A stretch of 64,000 nt of DNA, from contig NC_044573.1 of the NCBI RefSeq assembly GCF_901933205.1, forward strand, positions 28,145,493 through 28,209,492, written 5' to 3'. The notes beneath the pieces are model-generated. The model searched no databases. It worked only from the letters and a program-made list of their open reading frames with translations, and was not told the DNA's origin. Position numbers and translations under genes: made by a program. Each line of letters starts with the position of its first letter. The stretch's first letter is position 1. Below, in pieces: positions 11,634 through 22,804 of this stretch. The stretch is from Camarhynchus parvulus (taxonomy: Eukaryota > Chordata > Aves > Passeriformes > Thraupidae).

Positions 11634-14592
11634 CTTGAGAAGTAAGAAACGTGGGAAGACAAAACTGAAGTTTCTGGTATGCTGGAAAGCTGGGGAAGAA
11701 CATGCAAAATCTGAAAGAGGTGATGGAATTGCATCCCTGCAGGGCACGTGGAGACAGGGAGTGTGTGAGGCCAGCTCCTCTTGCTGGGACTGTTTAAAGC
11801 ACCTCTCCTCTCCATGCCCTTACAACAGTCCCTGAGCCATCTCTGCCAGGTGGGCATGCCCGCTCTGAAGGAAGGCAAAGCTGTACAGAAATGTCATCTC
11901 TGATGGCATATGAGCGTCCTGACACAATTACAGAGCCTGGCCCCAGGGGAGAGCTTGCTGGGTGCTCACTCTAAGATCCCAGCCCTGCACCACCTTGTAC
12001 AGCAAGGGTGTGCTGCCAGGAGGGCTGAGTGCTGCAAGACAGAAAGTGCTGTGGGAGCCTCTGGGAGCAGAGCAAGGGAATATGTTGAGAGGAGAACAAG
12101 GCAGAGAAAAGAAAGGCACTCAGAGTGTAGGTGTATACTGAAGATTCATTCTCACCATCTTTTCCTGAAGGCTTCTATTAATTCTTTTAAATTCCACTGA
12201 AATTTAATACACATACGGGGAATATTCACATTTGTGCATTGACTAGGTGTGTTGCAAAAGGATGAGAAGTTGTTCCTTTTATTTCTTCATATAGATTTAT
12301 TTTAAAAGCATTTACCCACTCTACTTTAAATATAAAGGCCTGTTAGTATCACACTGCCTGATGTCTATTACAAACATAACTGTCTATTAGCATTGCATTA
12401 CATGATGTATATATGTGGATGCATTTATAAAAGTGTGTGCTTGTCTGAGTATCCATACAGATCTACATGCCCCTCTCTCAACAGTCTCACAATACACACT
12501 GCATCATTATAAAAAGATTTTATATGTTTTTGGATAAAAGTTGTCATGTAAATCTAGGACTTTATTACTCCTCTTTAAAGTAAACAATGTGAAATATATG
12601 TTTACATTTCAGAGATAAGCCTTGAAATCTGCAGAACTGAAGGGGGCAGGGGAGAAATTTCTCCTCCCAATTCTACCCTGCTTTGAAAGGTGTTACACTC
12701 TTAAAACTCTTTCTAAGGTGTCATATTAATGATTGATGATAGGAGTGCACACAGACACACATCTACAAAGTCAATAGGCCCCATATCAAAGAAGACATGC
12801 TGTCCATAGCTAGTGTGAACTACATATTAAAAAAATGAGTGTCTACGGATCAGAAGAAATGTGCATTAAGATTTATTTTACAATCCCTAATTGCTGTAAA
12901 ATCTACTTGTTTATGTTCTCCAGCACAGCAGGAAATCATTTGCTGTGATCCAGTGGTAGTGACTAGACCCTAATATGTTGGGAAAAAAACGTGGTTTGTG
13001 CAACTAAGTAAATAAGAGACTTCTGCAGCAGCTGGAAGCTAACACCTGAAGCCATCTGAACTGCATGATTCTCTCTTACTTGTAGGACTGATTCCTCTCC
13101 TCACAGTGGAAATATGAACACTCAATATGCTTTGCACATCAAGTAATTTTCCAGTTTATCTTCTCTAACTGTTGCATCACATTTTTAATTTTCCTCTCTT
13201 TGTAATTTAGTCTAAATAAAGGCTCTGGTATTAAATTTTTTTTTTTTGAGAAAAATAAGTCCTACAAAATCAGAGACATGAATTGCCCACTGTCTAATCA
13301 ATTTTATAACTTTTTTTTTGTTAGCTTGCTCCTTGAATGAAATTATCATTTTCGGATGAGAGACATATTAGACTCTAGGTTGTTAATCCTGCTAAATCTT
13401 GTCTCATAGCAGGACTGAGTGGGATTTTCATAAATGTATTTGGCTCTTTGACTTGTACTAATGCACGGTGTTTTTGTTTTGGTTTTTTTTCCCCCTGAGT
13501 ATTTTCCTGGGAGGTCCTTATGAATGATGCAAAGAAAGCAGCTTTTATGTATTTTTTTAAATAATCTCTTTCTGCTGTAAGGAAAGACTACCTACAGCTG
13601 GACACAGCTGTGAAAACAAGTATTTATACCATACTGAGGACATAAAGCTGTCCCTATGGGATAGTTCTTTCCAAGGCTCCTGTGATGAGGAGACCTTGTA
13701 AGGTCCAGGAAAGCAGGCACAGAAACCATTAATGTGTGTGAAATTGCCAGGTAAAGCAGAGACATCAATCACTGCTCTATTTCTCATAAGGCTTCTCAGA
13801 TGTGGTAACTCAGAAAGATCCCTTGATATTTATATGAATCCAAGCCATCATTGCTGATACAGAGCTACACACATGAATTATTATCAACACTATTTTATTT
13901 TCTGTAATATGTTACAGCACAGAATTTATTTAGCTCATTGGCTCATATGGACTGTTCTTCTTCCTTAATTTTTGCAAGTTCATGACTGAGACCCAGTCTA
14001 AGGCATGGGGAAATCTGGTCTTAGGGTGAGGTCTACTCACTTTACAGAGAGATGATGATGAGAATTTTCTGGTAAGCAGGGTAGAGAAAAGCACCTAAAA
14101 ATGCAAAAAACAAAATGGCAAGAGAGCTTTGTTCAGAATATCATTAAAGTTGTAATTGTTCTCTAATTGATGATCTTTGGTCCTTGCAAAACTGAATGCA
14201 GGGAAAAAGAGCATTATGGGAGCACAGTGAATGGGCTCCGTAAACACAGAGGAACTACATAAGTGGAAAAGCTTATAAAATGCCCCTGTCAGTGTACAGG
14301 TTATGCCCAGGTGTTATTGAGCTTCAAAGAGAGATGGACTCATCTGGAAAGTATCACAGAGATTTTTTTTCAAGCAATTTTTTGCATCATGTTTTAAATG
14401 AGTGGATTATCCTCTTTTTCTCTATAGCTAAATGTTTTTGTTCTCACTCCTTAAAAATCTGAATTTTTCATAACCCTCCATGGATCTTACTCTCACTGCA
14501 GCTCAGAACTAAGACTTGGCACTATCTCCAATACTTTCTCCCTTGAAAGGCACAGTTAAAGAATCCCAGGCAATGTGCTTAATGCCCCCCAG

Positions 14593-14611
14593 TGACTCAG
14601 TGACTGAGTCA
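14593..14611. promoter_or_regulatory. Palindromic double AP-1 (TRE) site
   Basis: The 19-bp sequence TGACTCAGTGACTGAGTCA contains two consensus AP-1 sites, TGACTCA (14593-14599) and its reverse complement TGAGTCA (14605-14611), arranged as an almost perfect palindrome. Jun/Fos and Maf/NF-E2-type bZIP dimers bind this heptamer. Regulatory function here is inferred from the motif alone. Confidence 0.4.
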
Positions 14612-17600
14612 GGTGAATGATTCCTTACATGTATGCATGTATGTGACCTTTCCCCACACAACATGTTTGTGTCATGGACCGGGCTCATAGTTTTTTTGTT
14701 TTGTTTCTGGTTTTGTTTCAGCAGTGACACATTTTTGCCTTCAGGATTTTACCACAGCTGCTGAGTGACGAGGAAAATAAATCCACCTGGCTGAGCTATT
14801 CACCAGCTTTTTTTCTGTTTCTCTTTAATGTGGGGCAGCTGTGCTGCCTTATTCTCTGCAGCTGACTGTCCTTCTCTGCCCACCTTATAAAACATGGAAA
14901 AATCACCCTTCCCCTATCCAGCTGCATGGCTGAGGAAATGCTTTAAAGGGCAAAATTGCAGCTCCTTCAAACAGTGATTCACAGGAGAACTTGAGCTTTG
15001 ATTTATAATTAGAGCTCTGAAAGCCTTTCATTGCAAAGCTGGTAAGAGCTAGGGAAAAAGCTGTCCTCACCTGTTTTCTATCTCACTTCATTATGAATCT
15101 AGTTCATGTCTGTCCTCTGCCTCTGTATTTGCCAAGGTTTTGATGGTGATGGTGTGAAACTGTTTCAAAGGGAAATTTTAAGGCAAAAGGAACAGGAAAT
15201 ATCCTCCTTCTCCATAATTTCAGGCCAGGGATTTTTGCTTCCTTTGAAACTATTGGGATGTTGACTTTCCCTATGACTTTGAAATAGGCCAAAGTTTGTT
15301 CTCACTTTTGTCTTCTCCCCTCCTTTTCACGTTCCCTCTCCTGCAAAAACAACAAATGGTATTTCTTCATTTTACAATCCTGGTGGCTTTGGGAGTTTCA
15401 CATGGACAGAGGCTGAATGACACAGAAAAGACATCACAAGACAATCATCTGTGCTTTTGCTCATGAGATGCTCTTATGCAGAACATGATTCTTCTACCCA
15501 AGCCAGGAAAGAAGAAACCTCACTGCTGTGAAAACACCTGAGTTCCTTCTTGGCTTCACTCCCTTGAAAGACAGAGTCCACCCAAAAAGTAAAATCCCAC
15601 CTATGAAGGATACATTTTTTTTAATTTTTAATGAAAGGATGAGCATAAGCCTTAAATGAATCTTTGTACATCTTGATATTTGTTTTCTGTTTTTCTCTTC
15701 ATAGTCTGTGATACCTACTTTCTCCCTCTTTTCCTTTTCTCTTGCTCTGTCCTTATGGTAGCCCTACCCAAAAATAGGTCTTAGGCTCTTCAGTATGGCT
15801 TTTCTCCTTTGAAAAAAAGAATCTTTTCTCAAATCTCACATAAAAAATGGTTGCAGAAACGTGTAATCTCTCAACATCCAGAGGTAGAAGCTGTGAGAAG
15901 AAACATGGATTTGAAAGGAAATGAATGTATTAGTTCTGTGCCAGTTTGAATCAGCAATGCTGTCTATGCCTACATGCCTATGCATAGATTGAAAGCTCTA
16001 AAGCTTGCTTTCAATCCCTGAACCCCCTGAATTTCTACTTGTAGCATACACTGCGTGTATGCCACACTTTGTATGTATGACACACTTTGTCAAGCCTCTC
16101 CACAAGAGATGATTTTCTAGTGCTAGCACTGATCCTCTACCATGGTGTCATGTACAATGCTGTGCTCAGCTAATCCTGTTGAGAAGGAAAAGAATTCTAC
16201 ACAGCTAGTATAACTCTATCAAGATTATTTTACTGCTTCTAGCAATTAGTTCTGAAGTTTTGGAGGCCAATATATGTGATTAATACACACACATAAAATG
16301 TATAATCTCTTCTGCTAGTAGTTGAATTTGTTTTTCCTTTTTTTTAGTTATATTGTGTGGCTGGATGTCCTGTGTAATATTCAGGTACGATAGGGTATTG
16401 CTTTAGTTTAGTAATTTGAGAAGCTTAAGAGGGCAGCAGTTTCTCATTTTCTGTCATGTTCCATGGATAGTTATACTGGAATAATAAGAAAGAGTGATGT
16501 GATTTTGATCATTTATCCAAGACCTCGTGGCACATGGAAACAAAAATCTGCAATTACAGTGCAATAGGTACTGTATTTTGAGTCAGTTTTTAGTATGCAG
16601 GTGACAAAAGAAACATTTTTCAATAGTTTAAATTAGAGATGGAGTAAAAATTAGCCAGAAAACCTTAGGTGCATATAAAACAGGACAACAAAAACAAGGA
16701 AAGAATGAGGAGGAAGATGCTTTCCTGTGAAGTCTTCAAGCTTAGGTGACACCTGCCTGTGGTCTACAGCTAAGATGCCATTACTGCTGTGTAAAGTTAT
16801 GTTAAGACTCTGGACATCAGTCGTCAAATATTCCAAACCTGAAACTCAAGTTTTAAGGGATAATAATACAGGGGTTAATTATTTTCAGAGCAAGAAAGTG
16901 GATTAAGCTGATAGTAGAGCAAATTTGTTGTGACTTCTAAGGCTCAACAGTGAGGACAGAAGGATGCAGTAATTTTCAGAATACAGTGCAGGGCATATAG
17001 CAAGGTCTGAGAACTGTGATGGATCTGGAAGGAGGAGGAAGAGCAGGAGGAGGGCTTCTCTGTGTCCCTATCACCACGCAGACAAGGGCACTGGACATGG
17101 CAGCATTTGTTGGCCTTCCCTCAAAATCAGAGATGCAGGTTTCCAAGCAGTCAGCTGGGGATTCACAGTGTTGCTCCCTAGATGGAAACATTGAGCATGG
17201 CTTAATCAATCACATGACAAGCATATCAGGTTTATTAGCTCGCTTCCAAATGTGATCACTCGTGGACAAAGTAGAAGAAAGCGATAAAGTAGACCTGATT
17301 AGCTGGGCATAAAATACATGCAAATAGACCATTAAAATATTTTGGTCTGGCTAAATGTGTGCAACATTTTTATAAAATATCGACTCTACATACAATGCTA
17401 ATATCAGCGTCCATGCCTACAAAAGTAAAACAACACCAAATTCTTTATTTGCCACATGGAACACTTCATAAATATCCACAAGGATTTTGATTTGTGGTTT
17501 GTCTTCCCAGAAGCTAAAAATGAAGCCATGTCCCGTGGCTGGAATAAAAAAGGGTGTTCTGTTTGAAAGCATCTGTCTCTCCTGTAGTTCTACCAGAGTC

Positions 17601-17751
17601 TCATGAATAGATTTTGAAGGCTGAAATTTGACTGCTTTATTCTTCAAGAAAGATCTAAATAGGAAAGTTGTTTTGATAGTTTAGAAAGAAAGGAAAAAAG
17701 AGATGGGACTTTTCTGGAAGGCTGGAGCAGATTATCAGTAGTTTAATGGTC

Positions 17752-17787
17752 TCATCAATCATCATCATCATCACCATCATCATCACA
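17752..17787. repeat. (CAT)n microsatellite
   Basis: Imperfect trinucleotide repeat of CAT units with a few substitutions; no open frame of note runs through it. Confidence 0.85.
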
Positions 17788-18641
17788 AAAAAACCTGCAT
17801 CACCTCTTCACTCTACGTTCATACTGAATTAATGAAACAGCTCACTATATATTGAATATTATTTCTTCAACTTCTGATTCAACTGTCCTCAAAATCCACT
17901 GTAACCCAAATATTCTGAAGATATCCCACATCTTTTATAATATGTAATCCTTTAGCATCCAGAAGTAAACAGTAAATTCCTTTTAGACTGTTTACCTGAC
18001 AACATCAAGAGATGGATGTAGAGTTAGGTTTCACAGAGTTTCAACTTGAGTGCTGAACATAATAAAATACCTAAACCTTCCTCCAATAAAACTGAACCAG
18101 TAAAAATTTAATTTTATACTTTCAAATAAATCTGAGCAGCAGGTAGGTTTAGGGGAAACTGCTTTATGAAGGCAAAAATCAATTCCTGATAGCACTGCTC
18201 CCCTTTCCCTCTTTGGAACAGACTGCACTGCCATCACTGTCAACTGTCACAGCAAAGACTGTCCTGTGAGCTGTAACATCTCCCATGTGCATATCACTAA
18301 TTATCTGCAGCAGGGAACCATGTTCAGATTTTAGCTACACAAAATAACAACCCAAGCATACAGATTATGACATGAGACAAATTTCAATGTGCCTTGGAGT
18401 CACAAAGTGTTGGTAGCTGTGGCATTCCCCAGCCTACACAGAGAACAAGGTGAATGTTTTGGAGTGTTAAGGCTTATGATTTCCAGGTATCCCAGGGGCT
18501 TTGCAAAGGGAGAGTGACATTTACCACAGCTCCTTGAACTAACCACAAAATCTGGGCATCACCCATGTTCCACTTCAGGGTATGAACAGTGCACAGGTTT
18601 TCTGCAGGTGTGTGGATTCCTAATGAAGTGTGCTCCATGGG

Positions 18642-18750
18642 TAGTAGATATAATTAAACCTCATTTTCAGATGAAGGAAGAAAAGCATTAAAGGATAAAA
18701 TGACTTGTCCAAACCCAAAGTGATACACAAGAAAATCTGGCATATATGCC
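18642..18750 (-). mobile_element. MIR-type SINE remnant
   Basis: The plus strand carries the inverted MIR core. CATTTTCAGATGAAGG corresponds to the MIR block CATTTTACAGATGAGG. It is followed at the expected spacing by ATGACTTGTCCAAACCCAAA, corresponding to GTGACTTGCCCAAGGTCACA, and a degraded CTGGCA block. MIRs are ancient tRNA-derived SINEs shared among amniotes, so this is an old insertion. It lies only about 30 bp from the CR1 remnant that follows. Based on recalled consensus; sequence is heavily mutated. Confidence 0.65.
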
Positions 18751-18781
18751 AAAAATCCCCCTGCATTCATTAACTTTTTTT

Positions 18782-19075
18782 CTGGAATCGTAGAAGCACA
18801 GAGTGGTTCAGCCTTGAAGGGACCCTTGGAGGTCATCTGGGCTAGTCCCTCCTACTGAAGCAGGACCACCCACAGCAGGCTCCTTAGGACCTTGCCCAGA
18901 TGGCTTTTCAGTATCTCCAGGGATGGAGACTACAATCTCTGAGAAACCCATGGCAATGCTCAGTTATCCCTACAGTACAAAAGGTCTTCCTTATGTTCAG
19001 ATGGATCTTCCTTCTGTCCTACCTATTCTTTTTCTCCATTCACCAGCTGTCAGGACAAGTGCCAGATAGACTGAT
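18782..19075 (-). mobile_element. CR1 LINE 3' fragment
   Basis: Reverse-complement CR1 3' end. On the plus strand it starts TGGAATCGTAGAAGCACAGA (inverted tail octamers), then GTTCAGCCTTGAAGGGACCC and GGAGGTCATCTGG, which match the avian CR1 3' UTR. Next come an ATCTCCAGGGATGGAGACT block and CTTCCTTATGTTCAGATGGA, matching the CR1 segment just after the reverse transcriptase. It is 5'-truncated and non-coding. The open frames on both strands at 18.9-19.2 kb are artefacts of this element. Confidence 0.85.
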
Positions 19076-19429
19076 AAACACTGTGGCTCTTTGGTACTTT
19101 TGCAAAATAGGAATAAATTCAGTGGCAAGTTGTCCATTTCCCCCACGGGAGGAAGATGACTTGATAGTTCTCCACCTTGGTAAGGCCAGTGAAGACATAC
19201 AATAGGAGATTTTATCATCATAAATGATAAAATTTTTATCTACTTCTCACTCTACTGTCTGTGCTGTTAATCAAGGCCAGGTCAATATAAAAAAAATCTG
19301 TACTGCCACACTGTATACATCTGAATTAAGTGAGCAGGTCTAGGCACCTTTTCCTTCTCATCAATATAATTTCATTTTATTTTTCAATCGTTAGTTCTAA
19401 AATCACATTGCTTTTTCTCGAGTCATCAC
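19076..19429. other. Unassigned spacer between LINE remnants
   Basis: Nothing recognisable apart from a small hairpin with 10-bp perfect arms (ATTTTATCAT / ATGATAAAAT) and a 5-nt loop at 19209-19233. Part may be decayed CR1. Confidence 0.4.
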
Positions 19430-19645
19430 TGCAAATCCTTTAAACCTATTAACATCCTTCACATCTCTCATTGTCTCTTACCTTGACTAGTGTAATTTTT
19501 GCTGGTTCTTTTGTCTTGGTCCATATCAGGAATGCAATGAGCTGCTGTGAGAATCATCTTAGTTGTTCCTTAACACTTCTGTATGAATTTCTTCATGTTG
19601 TTCAGTGACATAAGTTCCTGTTATATGTGAGATACCAAGAGAGAG
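19430..19645 (+). mobile_element. L2-like LINE reverse-transcriptase fragment
   Basis: The segment retains the order of a conserved block in L2-clade reverse transcriptases. CTTGACTAGTGTAATTTTTG decodes as LD-stop-CN, that is LDYCN with its Tyr codon turned into a stop. It is followed at proper spacing by AATGCAATGAGCTGCTG (the QNAAA-type block) and AGAATCATCTT. This identifies an ancient LINE relic in sense orientation. The body is full of stops and cannot be active. The clade call (L2-like rather than CR1) comes from these blocks only. Confidence 0.5.
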
Positions 19646-20554
19646 GCATAAGGGGAGCAGGAATCTGGTGGAATATTTAGAGCTGCAAAACACTCAGACT
19701 CTGCCTTCTGACGCTCCAGAGCACAGTCCTGCTCAACTGCCAGCTCTCACCCACTCCTCTTCTTGCTTGAACTCTAATATTTACTCATTGCTTCACACCT
19801 TATTTCATGAACTTAGCCCCTGTTCTCTGGTGTACATAATGAAAATTACTGCCTCTGAAATCAATTTTTTAGAAAGATATTACTTTTATGATATATATTC
19901 TGTCATCTCTTTGCTTGTTTCTCCCCTTTACCTCCCTCATCTTTTTCTCCCCTTTACCTCCCGTATCTTTTTCATCAGTGATGACTCAGTTGGTCAGAGC
20001 ACCCTGAAAGGATGCATAAAGTAGCTTCCAAGTAGCCTAGTGAAAGCATTCTGTAAATATCTGGATTTGGCTTTAGACATACTTGAACTCAGCATGAGCC
20101 AGTGGGAGGAGAGGGAAAAATGAAGCAAGTCTCTTTGCTGTTCCTGAGCTAAGAAAACCATGGAAAGCCTCTTTGTTCAAGTGGAGGGAAAATTCTGGGA
20201 ATATCATGCCATGCTCTATAGTCACCATGCTGGCATGATGATTTTAGTGTTTCGAGGGGAGTGGGAAAATGTTCTAAAATCTTTTCTGGGGACTTAGAGA
20301 GGAATGTGGAGGTAGTTTGACTCTAATTGTCTAATGTATTGTTTCACGAGCTGTATCTATGGACCTGAAATAAGTTCTTTGATGGAGACAAAGTGAAACA
20401 CCATTGTCTGGAGATTAGTTTTTAACAGTGATCTCCACCCTGGAGACAGTGTCAAAAGAAGTTGGTGATTAGGACTTATTTTTGTGAAAAACTGAACAGA
20501 TGAGGTAACCACTTGCCAACAGGAGGAGGAAGGATGAGACTGTGAGGTACAATA
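19646..20554. other. Unassigned stretch
   Basis: Possibly includes more decayed LINE at its start, but I cannot support that. It contains a 26-bp tandem duplication at 19921-19972. No gene seen. Confidence 0.4.
19921..19972. repeat. 26-bp tandem duplication
   Basis: Two adjacent pyrimidine-rich 26-mers, 19921-19946 and 19947-19972, both starting CTCCCCTTTACCTCCC and ending CTTTTT, differing at two positions. A simple local duplication. Confidence 0.9.
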
Positions 20555-20692
20555 TGTGTTCTGTCCTCATTGGGTCAATCAAAATTTGATACCTCAGTTT
20601 CCTCCTTTTATTAAAATTACAATAGTGAGCATTCCTTTACACTTTAAAGAACAAGATCTACAGATTAAAAGAGCTATTATTTTTGTTAGACA
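20555..20692 (+). mobile_element. MIR-type SINE remnant (central and 3' part)
   Basis: Sense-strand order fits MIR: GTCCTCATTGGGTCAATCA (cf. GACCTTGGGCAAGTCACTT), then ATACCTCAGTTTCCTCCTTT (cf. GTGCCTCAGTTTCCCCATCT), an AT-rich AATAATA-type block, and TTTAAAGAACAAGATCTACA (cf. TTAAAGATTGTGAGGCACTC). Individually these matches are weak, but their order and spacing are right. An old, inactive SINE. Confidence 0.5.
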
Positions 20693-22282
20693 TTCATAAG
20701 GTAGGATTCTTCTTCAAATGTATTTTCATGCACACTTCTTTTATTAGTTCTCTTTTTTCATATTTTTTCTTAAGTATCTTTTCCTCTTATCCCTTTTGTT
20801 CCTCCTAAGGTCTTAGATGGCAGCATTTTTCATTACATTCCCTGCTTTTTTAATCTCTTTGTCTCCATTTATGTAAATTTGGCATGTGAACATGGAGTTA
20901 TGAAAATCCTTGGAGCCAGCTTTAAAGTCTCATGAAGTTCTAATTAAATATTGCCCACTGGGAAAGATATATTTTTCAATGCATGTGAAAAAATTAAATT
21001 GATTGACATGAGCAGTAGGTCTCAAATCCAATATTTCCTGACATAGTGCATTCCTGGTTAACTCAATTTTCAAAGTGGATTCTGTTCTGTTGCACATGGC
21101 ATATGACTCCATAACTGCCCCATTTCCTGTTTGTTTTGTTCATTACCAATGTAAAGACCAAAACTAAACATAAGCCATTTGACTTCTCTCCTGACCTCAG
21201 GCTGTTTGGTGATTGTTGTTATTATTACCATTTTTACTGCTATTGCCATTTTCTTGTGTGTTAAGGTACTGTTTTTTTTCTTCTGCTCTGTAAAGACAAT
21301 GAGCAATGAATGCGGAAAGGGCCTCTAATGAGATCATCCCTTTATCACAACAAAAGTAAATATCTTAAATCTAACTGAAAATTCAGCATCAGCTGAGATC
21401 ATCCATCAAACATGACAGCAATGGAGAAAAAATGAATTCTGTATCTACTTTCTTAGTTCAAATAATCTGATTTAAAAATGTTGTTCATCCTTTTATTACC
21501 ATACCAGACAAATTGGGATTTTGCTGGAACTCAAAGTCTACGTTTTTACTGTTAAATATAATCTCCAGGGGACATGTTTTGGCCTGAAATGCAATGGCAC
21601 AAACTGTCTGCATCCATACTTCATTACATCTGGTTCTGGGTGAAGTTATGTTTTGGCCCTGGAGGGATCAAAACTAGCCCGAATAGTGTTGGGAGATTTT
21701 TTACAGAGATGGGAACCAAAATGTTTTAGAGTAAGTACAGGAGAAAGTCCCTGGTACTCTCTGCCACCTGAGCTGTGTGCTCCCTCCTTGGTTTGTGTCC
21801 CCCAGCCCCACGCCTCTCTGTCACTCTGAAGAGTTCCAGTGAGCCAAACACATCTCAGGTCACCACTTACAGAGGATGGTTTCATGGTAATCGAGTGGCT
21901 GCATATTTTCCCTAGCCCTCTTAACTTTGGGGATTTAGAGTCTCAGTGGGAGGTTTTGTCAGTGGTTGTATGCATGCTGACTGCAAAGACATCTGAGGAT
22001 ATCTACTCAACAGGAGGCTCTGCCTCAGAGCTCACTGATAAGTGCAATAGCTGGTTGGTTGGACAGGCATAGAGATCTGGATGGAGGAAAAAAGTGCTGT
22101 AGCCTGAAGAAATTACTCTGCAGGAAATGTACCCTCTCCTGGCCCAATTAAATTCCTTATCACCTTTTCAATGTCAAATGGGGAGAGTGAAAGAAAGTTT
22201 AGATATGTTTAGACATTTGTCTTGGTTCAAATCTCCCACTGAAGGTGGGGGAATTGTGCTGTAGAGGGAAGCCCTGTGATGC
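20693..22282. other. Unassigned stretch
   Basis: No gene, no repeat I can name. Open frames are short and overlap on both strands without a consistent candidate. Confidence 0.45.
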
Positions 22283-22804
22283 TGTTTTGGCTTTTGCTTT
22301 ATTTCTTTTGTAGGTTCTCTGTATACTTTGCACATATATTTGTAGCTTTGTAGCCTATTGCATTAGTGGCTAGACTTCCCAGTAATTTTCCATGGCTTTT
22401 CCCTAGGTAGAAAGACAAAACAAATTCCAGAGCTCCAACCCCCAGCGGGTAGAAGGCCCCCGCGCTATCTTGGCTCTTCCTGATTGCCAAGGCTGAGAAC
22501 AACTCTTCAAGACATTTTCATGGACAAGGTACAACTAGTGCTGAGGGAGTGGACTCCAGAGAAAGGGTTTGACCTGAGGGGGAATTGCATCACCATTTGT
22601 CCTCCTAATTGATGCTTTTTATTAATTATGCTAATCTCCTAAAACCTATAAAAATGTACTCACCCCTGGGAAGCTGGGCTTTTGTGGACATCTTTCCATA
22701 ACTGCCCCTGAAGGCCTTCAAATAAAGATCCTCTTTTATATTACCTCCTTACTAAAATTATTTCAAGTTTAATTTCCAGGTTGGGAAAAAGGCAGTATTT
22801 GCAG
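22283..22804 (+). mobile_element. Solo LTR of an endogenous retrovirus (probable)
   Basis: Layout is that of an LTR in sense orientation: a TG start (TGTTTTGGCTTTTGC), a U3 with a GC-rich insert (CCCAGCGGGTAGAAGGCCCC), a TATA-like CCTATAAAAATG near 22648, and a polyadenylation signal AATAAA at 22721-22726, about 75 bp later. The proposed unit is flanked by GATGC at 22278-22282 and again at 22805-22809, a possible 5-bp target-site duplication. The right end does not finish cleanly in CA, so boundaries are uncertain; the LTR could instead begin near 22210. No internal retroviral coding region is present. From memory it resembles songbird ERV LTRs. Confidence 0.55.

Larger units (their letters stand above)
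10491..18641. other. Unassigned stretch with a few local motifs
   Basis: No confident gene. Items worth locating: a GC-richer block at about 11.7-12.1 kb, a weak candidate terminal exon at 11538-11633 (minus), an AP-1 palindrome at 14593-14611, a (CAT)n repeat at 17752-17787, and a 77-codon minus-strand frame at 17417-17647 without recognisable similarity. The rest shows no repeat I can name. Confidence 0.45.

Noticed and set aside
18900..19221. 101-codon plus and 74-codon minus frames
   Set aside because: Overlap the inverted CR1 3' end; not genes.
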